Shown here in pieces: positions 17,898-28,233 of a stretch of DNA of 64,000 bases (position 1 is the first letter of the stretch; each line of letters starts with the position of its first letter). The stretch is taken from positions 32,317,896 through 32,381,895 of the forward strand of contig NC_067206.1 in assembly GCF_026262505.1 (NCBI RefSeq), given 5' to 3'. Below the pieces are notes generated by a model that saw only the letters and a program-made list of their open reading frames with translations, did not search any database and had not been told where the DNA came from. The translations under genes and the position numbers were made by a program. The stretch comes from Trichomonas vaginalis G3. Lineage: Eukaryota; Parabasalia; Trichomonadida; Trichomonadidae.

Positions 17898-19367
17898 ATG
17901 ATTTCGGTGGACTTAGAGGAGCTTATTGCTTTTGGTATTAAACAGGAAGTCAAGGGCGGTGTCCCATACAGAAGAAGAACGGGATCTCCAAAGCAATATG
18001 TCACTTATTCATGTTCGTATCCCCTATGCAAGGCAAAATTTAGGGTTGAAGAACAAAATGGAGTGTTTACTATAAGCAAAGTTAATGAAGAACATTGCCA
18101 TCATATAGGAGTTGAAATGGGTTCACATTACGCGAGTAAATTTTATCAAAAATGGATCGAACTTTATATTAAAAACGGTGGAAAGCAATTTCTTGCTCAA
18201 AAAGCATTTTTTGATAAGTTCGGAATTGATACGAATAACAAAGAAACGATGAAACTTTTCGCGCAGTCTACTGATGCTTTAAAGCACAAATTTTATTGCC
18301 TTGATGAGATTATTGCACAAAGATTATCAAACGATCCTTACACTTCTTTGGAAGCATTTTTGAATAATTTACAGGAAGAGTGCCCAGATGATCTCGTTCA
18401 ATTTGATTACAATAGAGATTTTTCCGAGTTTACAATCATATATGCACCTTTTGCTGCAAAAGAATTGGTGCATAGCATTGATAACCCTCTCCACGTCGAT
18501 TCCACTCATTCTTTAATTAAAGGAAAGATCCAATTGTTTGCAGTAACAATGAAAACAAGTCAAAACACAATTTTCCCCTTTTGCTATTTTTTAGTGAACC
18601 CTCAGACATCTGAAAAAATTCAAGAATGTTTGGTGAAATTCTGTGAGTTTGCGCACCTGGATCCACAGCATTGGAGCGCTGACTGTGCGCTAAACATTGC
18701 TCGCGCAATTGAGGACGGATTTCCTCTTGCGCAGCTCAGTTGGTGCGCTGTGCATGTTTTACGCGCATGTGCAAAAGTTGGAAGCTATTTTGACAATCCA
18801 CAGAATTTTGAGAACTTCTATTTAGCAATGGACTTTTTGACATTACGTGCAGATGCAACGAATGCAGAAAAGCTGGCTGAAGAGTCTGATGAAACATATG
18901 AGTTCTTGACAACAATGTTAGAAGAAGAAGAACCGCGCGCTTTGAAGTATTTCGATAAACAATGGAGAAGAACCAAAGAACATTGGATGATGTTATATCG
19001 TGGAGAAGGTGATTCCACGAATAACATTGCGGAATCACACTTTCATCAATTAAAGCAAACATTTTTCTTGGGTAAGAAAAATGAGCGCATTGATGACATC
19101 GTCATAACTCTCATCACTGTTGTGATTCCAAATGCGATTATTAAGGTTCAAGTCGCTAATGTTTTGAATGAAGAAAGAGCAGTAAGAATTTTTACAAGGG
19201 CAGGTAATCAGATTGTTGAGCAAAGAGCTTCAAAACACGATGAATGTTTGAAATTAATTCAACACATTTTGGAAATTGTCGAAAGCCGAAGGATTGAACC
19301 TAATGTCCTTATTCCATCTTTGAAGGCAATATTAAATTTGGCACAAAGAAGTTTAAAGGAAGAGTAA
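17898..19367 (+). CDS. MULE (Mutator-like) transposase 1, intact
   Basis: 489 residues from ATG 17,898, which directly follows TCATTTTT, a trichomonad-type Inr. The N-terminal zinc-finger-like segment (YSCSYPLCKAKF ... EEHCHH, about residues 35-75) resembles FLYWCH/WRKY-like DNA-binding fingers of MULEs. The DDE catalytic core has HVDSTH (first D), SADCALNIARAI (second D), the conserved WCAVHVL, and NNIAESHF (E). It has no break and could be active. It is a separate family from the two other MULEs in the window, though all share these motifs. Confidence 0.9.
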   Translation: MISVDLEELIAFGIKQEVKGGVPYRRRTGSPKQYVTYSCSYPLCKAKFRVEEQNGVFTISKVNEEHCHHIGVEMGSHYASKFYQKWIELYIKNGGKQFLAQKAFFDKFGIDTNNKETMKLFAQSTDALKHKFYCLDEIIAQRLSNDPYTSLEAFLNNLQEECPDDLVQFDYNRDFSEFTIIYAPFAAKELVHSIDNPLHVDSTHSLIKGKIQLFAVTMKTSQNTIFPFCYFLVNPQTSEKIQECLVKFCEFAHLDPQHWSADCALNIARAIEDGFPLAQLSWCAVHVLRACAKVGSYFDNPQNFENFYLAMDFLTLRADATNAEKLAEESDETYEFLTTMLEEEEPRALKYFDKQWRRTKEHWMMLYRGEGDSTNNIAESHFHQLKQTFFLGKKNERIDDIVITLITVVIPNAIIKVQVANVLNEERAVRIFTRAGNQIVEQRASKHDECLKLIQHILEIVESRRIEPNVLIPSLKAILNLAQRSLKEE

Positions 19368-19577
19368 GCAAGATTAGATAATTTGGACTTTTTTAAAAAT
19401 TAATGAATAAACAGTATATTTTTGAAGTGTAAGCTTATTTACCTGAAGCTATATTACTTAATATAACATTCAAAGTATTATTGCTATTTATTGGAGAACA
19501 AATTTATGTAATTTTCACATGAAAATTGATAAATTTGTATTTCCTTATGATAATCAATTTTTGTATTTGTAGAGAGT

Positions 19578-20104
19578 CTCCCTGCATGATATCAAGACTT
19601 GGCTATTAGTCTTTATCCATTTTTGAAAATTGTATTGTAAATTGTAAGAATTTCTGAATACTACTACTATAAAATATAATTGCTTATCAATGTATATTCT
19701 CCCTGCATGATATCAAGACTTGGCTATAAGTCTTTATCCATTTTTGAAAATTGTATTGTAAATTGTAAGAATTTCTGAATACTACTACTATAAAATATAA
19801 TTGCTTATCAATGTATATTCTCCCTGCATGATATCAAGACTTGGCTATAAGTCTTTATCCATTTTTGAAAATTGTATTGTAAATTGTAAGAATTTCTGAA
19901 TACTACTACTATAAAATATAATTGCTTATCAATGTATATTCTCCCTGCATGATATCAAGACTTGGCTATAAGTCTTTATCCATTTTTGAAAATTGTATTG
20001 TAAATTGTAAGAATTTCTGAATACTACTACTATAAAATATAATTGCTTATCAATGTATATTCTCCCTGCATGATATCAAGACTTGGCTATAAGTCTCTAT
20101 TCAT
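19578..20104. repeat. 121-bp tandem repeat array, MULE 1
   Basis: Units begin CTCCCTGCATGATATCAAGA at 19,578, 19,699, 19,820, 19,941 and 20,062: four full units with exact 121-bp period and a partial fifth. The units are nearly identical, so expansion is recent. Non-coding. It lies between the transposase stop and the right end of the element. Confidence 0.95.
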
Positions 20105-20607
20105 TATGAGTATGACCCCATTTTTTTACAAAAAGTGCCGAATTGCAACTTTGTCCCAATCTCCAAGGAAAATTCTTTGTGGTTGGTTTTTTATGAGTAG
20201 TTTATAATATGAAATATATTTGATTTCAAAAAAAATGAAGGAAATTTCGAAATTTCAGAGTATAAACGTATTTTTTATAACCATCATATGATAAATTGGC
20301 GTGTTATATAATATTAAATTATTAATTTAATAGAGATGATCTGTTAGCGATTATTGAGTGATTCGGATGATTTAATTGTTTCATTCAGATCAATTGAGTG
20401 GGGGACAAACTCGCCCATTGTCACTTTTTTGTTAACCTTAAACTTGTAATTTTCATTATTTTTAATTAACCTTATTTCTTTCCCAATTCCTGATTTATTT
20501 TATTCACTTACTATTAAAAGTCACATTTTAATAAAATATAATAATTTATTTATAGCATTTTTTACTATACTGTAATAAAAAATTAATTATAATAAATTAA
20601 ATGTTTA

Positions 20608-20882
20608 TTAAATCAAATGTTTTCTTTGCAATAATATTTTTAATGTTGAGTAAACAATGTTGGGATCAAGTGTATCATTTTTCAGACCTTTCTGAACAGC
20701 TTCAAGCATACTGATGCATTCGACTTTTTTAAATTGTGTCATTTCTTCGAAATCTCTTGTGACTTTTTTGATAACTTTAACACTTCTCTCTGAATCCAGA
20801 CCTTTAATTTGCAACTTAATCAGGAATGAAGGAACAACACTGGAATATAACTCGATGACAAGTTCATCGAGTCGAAGATTTG
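20608..20882 (-). pseudogene. MULE 3 transposase C-terminal fragment
   Basis: Encodes the last 91 or so residues (NLRLDELVIELYSSVVPSFL ... LLQRKHLI), identical by eye to the end of the transposase at 40,429-41,861. It has no catalytic motifs and no start. Confidence 0.9.
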
Positions 20883-21325
20883 GTTGTACACCACTTGTAT
20901 GTGCCGGATACCATTGTGTCAAATTTTTTCTGAAATTAACTTTAAAAGTACTAAGTAAGATCATGAGATATAGCAATATATGTTTAAACCAACTTATATT
21001 TTGGTTGTACACCACTTGTATGTGCCGGATACCATTGTGTCAAATTTTTTCTGAAATTAACTTTAAAAGTACTAAGTAAGATCATGAGATATAGCAATAT
21101 ATGTTTAAACCAACTTATATTTTGGTTGTACACCACTTGTATGTGCCGGATACCATTGTGTCAAATTTTTTCTGAAATTAACTTTAAAAGTACTAAGTAA
21201 GATCATGAGATATAGCAATATATGTTTAAACCAACTTATATTTTGGTTGTACACCACTTGTATGTGCCGGATACCATTGTGTCAAATTTTTTCTGAAATT
21301 AACTTTAAAAGTACTAAGTAAGATC
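20880..21325. repeat. 121-bp tandem repeat array, MULE 3 type
   Basis: Units start TTGGTTGTACACCACTTGTA at 20,880, 21,001, 21,122 and 21,243: period 121 bp, the same length as the unrelated array in MULE 1. Non-coding. Confidence 0.95.
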
Positions 21326-21602
21326 ATTTATTTTTGCATAATATAATGCCAATATGGTTTCTTTTGATTTTATTTCATTTATAAGCAAATCAGATTTACC
21401 CAAAAACTCCACTCCATAAGCGTTCATTTGCTAAATTAAAAAGTGACAATGGGCTAGTCTGTCCCTTTCTCAGATCAATTTATTATAAAATTCTAAAGCG
21501 TTTTACGTGTGAGAGTATATTTTGCGAGATATTAGAATTTCAAAGGGATAGTGCTCGGGGATAAAACGAGATTCAGCTAAAACCGTTTTTTAAAATTTAG
21601 TT

Positions 21603-23165
21603 TTGGAATTGGGAGGCGAAGGAACGTCAACGAACTGGTGGATAGCACACTTCGAAGATGCTATTGACGCCAGTAACGGTGTTTCTCCTCCTGACTTTCA
21701 TGTCGTTCGAAAAATTTGGAAAAAAGATTTTCCAATCTTTTGGTACTTTACAATATCAATTAAAGACCAGGAAGAACATTGGAAAACTATATATGATATC
21801 ACTTCTAAGCTCTACGCGCCTACTTTAGTTGATTCTCCGTTAGTAGATTTTCAATCTTTCATAAATTCATTACATAATATATCTTCGATGTTATGTCCGA
21901 AAACAATTACAGATGCTGTTAAACTTATTCAGAAATTCGGTTCATATCAACAAAATCCAGGATATTATTTAATTAGCCAAGTTCCATTTTTGTTAAACAA
22001 CCTTATTTTATATCTAAAGGCAATACAAAGTTTAATAGATACTAAAGACAAATTATGGCTCAGTTTAGTTTCGAAAGCTAAATATGTCAATTCTTTTGCG
22101 AAGTTTTATTTGGGGCTTTTGACACCGGTCTCAAGCAAGTTCAGCAAGTCATCGGCTGCATGGCAGCATCGTTTGTTATTGTCAAACGTTTTATTTTCTC
22201 TGATTTTTGAATCTGCAAAAACAAACATAGATTCGATTCAATTATCGGCCACGTACTGTGATAAACTGATCAAAATACTTCCAAATTCCCCTCCCGAAGT
22301 AGAAATGTCGTTAGTTAGAAATATTATTAATATTTCTCGAAAATTTTCTTACAAAACTGCAAGGGATGTACACCAAACCAGATTTAATACATTACTAACT
22401 ACAATTGCCACGAAAAAAGATTCAATCAGTTATCCGGTAATAATTTCGTTCCTAATGACCGCGAAACCGAGAGTTGTTTCAGGTCTGCGAATTCTCAAGT
22501 CTATGTTCATATACGGAATCCGTTCTCCTTCAGATGTGTCTCATATTGCTGCAATGGCTGATTACGCTGGCCCAATTCCGACCTTGAAAACATTAGCGCG
22601 TAAAGGCCTTGAGAACAAATTATGGCATAGATTATGTTTCTTTTACATCAGAGATTTGTTGATACGATTTTCTAGCGACTCAGAGGTCATCGATTGGGGT
22701 CAATCGTTTATTAGACGATTGTTCTTATTGGTGGCACTCTCCTCGTCAAGGAATAAGTATCATACAAAGACATTATTAATTTGTGAGGATTTGTCAATGC
22801 TAACGAACGTCCATCTTATCTGGTGTCAACAAGCATGTCATATAGCTGCTGCTTCCATGTTCGCAACTCGCTCTGTTCCAACTTATTTCACTCAATTTTT
22901 CTCAATCGTTGCACAGCCAGATCCAGCGTTAATGCTTGACTTCACAAACTTCAATAGCAATCCTGTTGTATTGAAAACTTTTCCATTTGACAAAAAAGGA
23001 AATTTTGTTTTTGTTATTCGTGGACCATTAGAAAAATTGACAACTTCTCCACGTTCAATTGCGTCAAAGAAGATTTTGAAGCCAAATATCAAGAAGCAAT
23101 CGATTTCTCCTCATAATACTCGATCAAAACTTCCATCTCTTAGAAGTACTAAGTCAAAGAGATGA
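21603..23165 (+). pseudogene. Unknown host protein, 5'-truncated
   Basis: Open from just after a stop at 21,591 to 23,165 (about 520 codons). No ATG lies near the beginning; the first in-frame ATG is at about 21,888. The predicted protein is mostly helical (HEAT/ARM-like appearance) with a basic C-terminal tail (SPHNTRSKLPSLRSTKSK). No family recognised. The deleted MULE ends 120 bases upstream, so insertion or rearrangement may have removed the 5' end. Alternatively the true start is an unseen upstream exon. Codon use is host-like. Confidence 0.5.
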
Positions 23166-23629
23166 ATTTGGGTTACTTTTCTTTTTATATACTACTTGTT
23201 TTTTATTTTTCTTCCAAGATTGTTATATAATCTTGGAATTTGTTTTAATTTTTTTGTTTTTTATTTCTAAAATAGTATGTTATTTTATATCTTGAGTATT
23301 TTTCAACTCCGATGATTTTGTCATAATTTCATTTCATATGAAATTTTCTGATAAATTCAAGGGATAATGTTTGCCAAAATAAACTATACCTTTATCCATA
23401 GAATATATGGTTTCATTGCTACTTAATAGTTATATTTTAATATGATATTGTTAAGAATTGACGAATTTCTCTGCATAAAAAATGTTACAAGGATGAGAAT
23501 TTTTAAAATTGAGGTTTTTAGTAAGAGTTGATAACTCAGTAAACCAAAATATAAACAAAAAGAAGAATGTCATTATGATTGTTTTATTTTTGTATCATAA
23601 TTTATTGAGGAAAGTTTGATTCGTTCCCA
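23166..23629. other. Intergenic, nothing recognised
   Basis: AT-rich spacer of 464 bp with a T-rich stretch after the upstream stop. I see no gene, repeat or RNA. Confidence 0.6.
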
Positions 23630-24874
23630 ATGAAACGTATGCACAATAAGCGTTTCTTGTTTTGGGAGCGACCAGACATCTATTTGTTATTTATATGCAT
23701 GTTTGCAATCAAATTTAAACTGTTTTGTGAATTCAATACAAATTACAAGTTCGATTTCAAGAAAGAAAGCCCATATAGGATAGGAGAAAAAATGGAACTT
23801 AAGATGTTAAGATATATACCAAATGAATACTTCGAAAGAGCAATACATCTCAGAGAATATCTCGAAATTGAAAATAATTCGGTTTTTGTTCAAGGAAAAA
23901 GTTACGATCATTATACAACAGATATTTACGGAATAACTAGATGGAATAATATGTCATATGCTGTTCTTCGAGACGTAACTATTAATGGCGCTTCAACAGC
24001 AAACAACGGTACTCATTGTTTCTTGCCTAATGATTATCCGCAGTTAGATTATATATATGGTGATGGCCATGGCCAAGTTGTTGAGCAATTTGATTCTGTT
24101 ATCGCGTTTGGTCACATGTTTACAATGACATATGGTCATTGGTTCTTAGATTACTTGTCTCCAATGCAATATTTACCACAATCAATCTACAGATCATCGA
24201 CAATTTTAAATATTGCTAATTTCCCTGATGGAGCTGCTTCATTAGATGTTTTTGGTATCAGCTTATATAAGCGTCGTTTTTCACAAGATGGCAGAAGATT
24301 CTTCTTTACCAGACAAGCTTACGTTTTATACAACCCAATTCCTCACGTACGGCATTTTGGAACATGTCTATTGAATCTTTCCAATATCCTGTGCGAATAC
24401 TACAAATTGAATGAAATTAAACCAACAAAATTTGGTTTATCAAATAGAAAAGGTAAAAGAGAAGCAGAAAACTGGAAAGAGATATGTGACAAGATAACTA
24501 AGAAGTATCCGGAATATGATTGGGTAGATGTTCAAGATGGACTTAATATTTCAGAAAGTGCCAAGCATTATGCAAGTTTAACATTTCTATATGCAGTTAC
24601 AGGATCAGGACTTGTTAAAATAATGTATATGCACTCAGGTTCTGTAGTTGTTGATATGCAATTAAGTTATAACGATCATGCTATGCAATCTCTTGCACTT
24701 TGCAAGCATATATTAATGATTTGCTATCAAGAACCTGGATTGCAACACCATTATACTTCCAAGTTTAATGCAACTGTAAGTAATGCTATGAAATTTGTTG
24801 GATATGGAATTGATGCATGGAAGTTGCATAAACTTCCTCCGGAGTTATTTAATGAACCAGATAGATATATTTAA
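23630..24874 (+). CDS. Glycosyltransferase family 61 (DUF563) protein
   Basis: 414 residues. Short basic N terminus followed by a hydrophobic segment (YLLFICMFAIKFKLF, about residues 18-32), as in a type II Golgi/ER membrane protein. The catalytic region has the GT61 landmarks GHMFTMTYGHWFLDYLSP (about residue 160) and LYAVTGSGLVKIMYMHSGSV (about residue 325). The family transfers sugars such as xylose or GlcNAc in the secretory route; donor and acceptor cannot be told here. Intact, ATG 23,630. Confidence 0.85.
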   Translation: MKRMHNKRFLFWERPDIYLLFICMFAIKFKLFCEFNTNYKFDFKKESPYRIGEKMELKMLRYIPNEYFERAIHLREYLEIENNSVFVQGKSYDHYTTDIYGITRWNNMSYAVLRDVTINGASTANNGTHCFLPNDYPQLDYIYGDGHGQVVEQFDSVIAFGHMFTMTYGHWFLDYLSPMQYLPQSIYRSSTILNIANFPDGAASLDVFGISLYKRRFSQDGRRFFFTRQAYVLYNPIPHVRHFGTCLLNLSNILCEYYKLNEIKPTKFGLSNRKGKREAENWKEICDKITKKYPEYDWVDVQDGLNISESAKHYASLTFLYAVTGSGLVKIMYMHSGSVVVDMQLSYNDHAMQSLALCKHILMICYQEPGLQHHYTSKFNATVSNAMKFVGYGIDAWKLHKLPPELFNEPDRYI

Positions 24875-25228
24875 CTGATATTGTCCTATTTTGTTATATT
24901 TTGTTTTCTAAATAAATATTGTATTATGAAAATTTAAATAGAACTTCCATTCCAATTATACACGAAGCAAACTTGCAAGATTCTAGGAATAACTACTTAG
25001 CATTGAGAAATTTATTATATTTTATTGAGAAAATGAGGGACGCATAATATACACATAGTGCAAACTCGACTTTGAAAAGATGTTATTCATGAATAAATCA
25101 GATGATTCTCATTATTTTGTTTATTTTTATGCAAAATTAAACATTTCAGGATTGTCTATCAAAGAATGATGAATTTTTGGATAATGTAATATATACAAAG
25201 ATATGAGTTAAGATGACGCGCACTTAAA
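24875..25228. other. Intergenic, nothing recognised
   Basis: AT-rich 354-bp spacer between the GT61 gene and the fold-back element. No feature supported. Confidence 0.6.
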
Positions 25229-26790
25229 TGTTGCATGCTAAGTAGTGTCAATGTGTAAACCTCTCAATTTTATCGTCGGGGAAGCAACACAATTCCCTCA
25301 AAAATATTGAAAAAATATAGAAAATAAAATGAATTAAGATGTACTTAAAATGAGAAATAGATTATGATATTAGATTTTAGAAAAAACAGACTTTTGATAT
25401 AACTTTTGAGAATCTCATATAAAAAAAAGCATTTAAAAATAAATTTAAATATCTTATTTATTTTACTATTGTAAATATATTCAGAGATTTTTAGAAAAAA
25501 AACTTTTCATAAGTATTCAATATTTGAGAATACGGTCCAAAAAAAATAGATTCTCTTATATTTGCTTATATAAAAGGAAACTCTCCATCAGATGCGAATG
25601 CATGAATTCAGCACCTCTGATAGAGAGTTTCCTCTTATATAAGCGGATCTTTTTCATTCGTTTTTGTTAATATAAAAACATCAAAATCTACCAATATGAG
25701 AAATTAAACCCTGCGAGGCACCAGTCTAGAACTGGCACTTCGCAGGGTTTAATTTCTCTTGACAAATGACAAAACTTGTTCGCAATTGTGAACCATTGCG
25801 AGCAAGTTTGCCAGATATCTGGAAGGAATTGCTCCTTATGATATATGCATTGTAACTGTATATATCATAAAGAGCAATTCCTTCAATTAAACGCAAAAAC
25901 TTTGGTGCAATCGTTGCTGATTGCACCAAAGTTTTCGAACTTTCCCGAGGGAATTGGAGGGTGAGAGATACATAGTCTATTTATGTACCTCCCACCCTCC
26001 AAATCCCACTCTAAATGGGAGAAACTTTGTTCGCATGTTATCTTATTCAAACAAAGTTTCTCCCATTTAGAGAAGGAATAGGAGTCTACCAGGCACTGAT
26101 ATATAATCAGTGCTTTGTAGGCTCCTATTCCTAATAAAAATTTGAAAACTTTGGAGCATTTGATTATTGTCATTTGTCAAGAGAAATTAAACCCTGCGAA
26201 GTGCCAGTTCTAGACTGGCACTTCGCAGGGTTTAATTTCTCATATTGGTAGATTTTGATGTTTTTATATTAACAAAAACGAATGAAAAAGATCCGCTTAT
26301 ATAAGAGGAAACTCTCTATCAGAGGTGCTGAATTCATGCATTCGCATCTGATGGAGAGTTTCCTTTTATATAAGCAAATATAAGAGAATCTATTTTTTTT
26401 GGACCGTATTCTCAAATATTGAATACTTATGAAAAGTGTTTTTCCTAAAAATTTAATATAATGCTTAGCACAATATATAAAATTAAAATATCTATAATTA
26501 TTTTCTATATCACACTTTTCATTACACCTTGAAAAGTCTTCTCAAACTCTATTTTTAATTATTTTTTAGATATATCTCAAGTGTGATTATTCAAAAACTC
26601 ATATAGACTATATTTATTGTTTTCATTCAAAAAATTATATGAGAATCTCAAATTAACTTTCAAATTTTTTATTTTAAAAACATATTAATAATCATATTTT
26701 AAGATACTTTTTCGCCCAAAAAATAATCGTACTTCCTCGACGATTAATAGGATCTCAATTTCTATCGTTGACACTACTTAGCATGCAACA
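25229..26790. mobile_element. 1.56-kb fold-back element built of consecutive hairpins
   Basis: Bounded by TGTTGCATGCTAAGTAGTGT at 25,229 and its inverse ending at 26,790. Inner long arms (about 25,510-25,760 and 26,180-26,440) are near-perfect inverse copies. Between and within them lie separate long hairpins: 25,579-25,634, 25,699-25,757, 25,772-25,812, 25,823-25,886, 25,898-25,937, 25,950-26,006, 26,016-26,073, 26,074-26,134, 26,183-26,240 and 26,307-26,363, each with arms of roughly 14-26 bp and different sequence. No coding capacity. No clear target duplication. It resembles fold-back transposons in architecture; the hairpin chain is unusual. Confidence 0.85.
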
Positions 26791-27210
26791 ATTCAATAAG
26801 GATTGTTGTTCTATTAACGAATATTTAATAACAATAGCAAATTACTTTGAATTTGAGATGTATCACATGCACCGTCATATTTCCTGATCTATTTTAGTGA
26901 AATTGTTCAGATTATTTTAATTCCTTTTGAGGAACCTCATTTTCAAATTTATAAAAGTTCGATAGTTTAAGAAAAATGACACTTTTTCTGCTAAACAAAA
27001 AATTAATAGTATATTTTTATGCATAATTTACAGTGGAGCATATATACTCCGACTAAACAAAAAATTCAATAAAAAATTCAATTCGAAAACTTCGTATAAA
27101 AACTCATGGCACAATTAGTGTGATTTTTCTAAATACTTAAATTGTTTGATTAATAAATAATGAATTCAAAAAATTTGAAAGGCGAGCTTTAAGTATTCAA
27201 TTTAATATAT
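26791..27210. other. Intergenic, upstream of kinase
   Basis: AT-rich. The bases just before ATG 27,211 (TTCAATTTAATATAT) fit a degenerate trichomonad Inr. Nothing else seen. Confidence 0.5.
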
Positions 27211-28233
27211 ATGATAACCTCGTTTCCACAAACCATCCACTCTTATATTTTTAAGAAAGCGATTGGTAAGGGAGGTTTCTCAACAGTATATCTTGTTGAA
27301 AGTGAAGTTTATCATCAAAACTACGTAGCAAAAGTCACTCCGATTGATTTAGAAAAGCCGCACACAGGAGATGTCGATCCGCTCGATGCGGAAATTAAAG
27401 CACTCATGAACCTCTCTCATCAAAACATCATTCGACTTTACGATCATTTTACCGAGGGTAATAATTTCTTTGTAATTCTTGAATACTGTCAGCTTGGTTC
27501 CTTGCAGGACTCCGTAGGAGAAGATGGCTTAACTTTACAGCAATTTATATGCTATGGCAGACAGATATTGTCAGCTTTGGCATTTGTACATTCCAAAAAC
27601 ATTGCTCATCGTGATATCAAACCAGGAAATATCCTCGTAGATTCCATGGGCCGTATCAAATTATCTGATTTTGGAATCTCAATCCTCGGAGCAAACAACG
27701 TTGTTTCAACATTTTCCGGTTCTTTCCTTTACGAAGCTCCAGAAGTTATTCTGAAGAAACCGCATAATCCTATACAAGCCGATATTTGGTCGTTGGGTGT
27801 TTTATTTGCATATTTGATAAATGGAACTACTCCATGGAGGAGCGATAATATTAACGTGCTCAAAAACAGAATCTGCACAGCTACCTTTAAACTTAGGTCA
27901 AATACTCCTCCTGAAGTTGCTGAATTAATTACGAGTATGCTCAATATAGAACCTAACGAAAGACCAACAGCCCAAGAGATTCTTGAAATGAGATTATTCG
28001 AAAAAGAGTCTATTGAACAGACTATTTCAGAGAGTAACTCAATTCAAGATGTTTTATCACCAAAAGGAAGAGCCAACAGAAGAACTTTGCCAAGAAATAG
28101 ATCTTCCTTTGAACCACAGTCAAAAGCCATTAATATTTTCAAGATGAATCTAATGGTAGGGAGTAATAATATGCCAATGATTAGAAATAGATTTCACAGT
28201 GGACAAATGTCTACATTTGTTCTAGATGAATAG
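27211..28233 (+). CDS. Serine/threonine protein kinase
   Basis: 340 residues, intact. Kinase domain at about residues 10-270: glycine loop IGKGGFSTVY, catalytic lysine in YVAKVTP, HRDIKPGNIL (catalytic D), SDFGIS (DFG) and the APEV segment in place of the usual APE, then DIWSLGVLF. The C-terminal 70 residues are basic and low in domains (SPKGRANRRTLPRNRS). It looks like the CAMK/NEK-like kinases abundant in trichomonads; the substrate is unknown. All key residues are present. Confidence 0.9.
   Translation: MITSFPQTIHSYIFKKAIGKGGFSTVYLVESEVYHQNYVAKVTPIDLEKPHTGDVDPLDAEIKALMNLSHQNIIRLYDHFTEGNNFFVILEYCQLGSLQDSVGEDGLTLQQFICYGRQILSALAFVHSKNIAHRDIKPGNILVDSMGRIKLSDFGISILGANNVVSTFSGSFLYEAPEVILKKPHNPIQADIWSLGVLFAYLINGTTPWRSDNINVLKNRICTATFKLRSNTPPEVAELITSMLNIEPNERPTAQEILEMRLFEKESIEQTISESNSIQDVLSPKGRANRRTLPRNRSSFEPQSKAINIFKMNLMVGSNNMPMIRNRFHSGQMSTFVLDE

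Larger units (their letters stand above)
17628..20160 (+). mobile_element. MULE transposon 1 (limits approximate)
   Basis: Intact MULE transposase plus a downstream 121-bp tandem array. Candidate ends: GGTGACAAAAGTGCATACTC at about 17,626 and, on the other strand, GGGACAAAGTTGCAATTC at about 20,150. The match between them is weak and I found no convincing target duplication, so the limits are tentative. Confidence 0.6.
20396..21469 (-). mobile_element. Internally deleted MULE 3 derivative with 11-bp target duplication
   Basis: Flanked by TCAGATCAATT on both sides (20,385-20,395 and 21,470-21,480). Terminal inverted repeats are GAGTGGGGGACAAACTCGCC and, on the other strand, AGAAAGGGACAGACTAGCCC, both leading into CATTGTCACTTTTT. 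Inside are the last part of a MULE 3 transposase (20,608-20,882, minus), then four 121-bp units, then the other end. Compared with the longer copy at 39,675 the middle is missing; the junction CCAAATCTTCG fits a deletion between CAACCAAAAT and GGCAAAATCTTCG sequences at a short homology. Confidence 0.9.

Noticed and set aside
17628-20160. Target duplication for MULE 1
   Set aside because: No convincing matching flanks found; limits kept approximate.
25726-26173. Two short minus-strand readings
   Set aside because: They lie wholly within the hairpins of the fold-back element and have no protein-like features.
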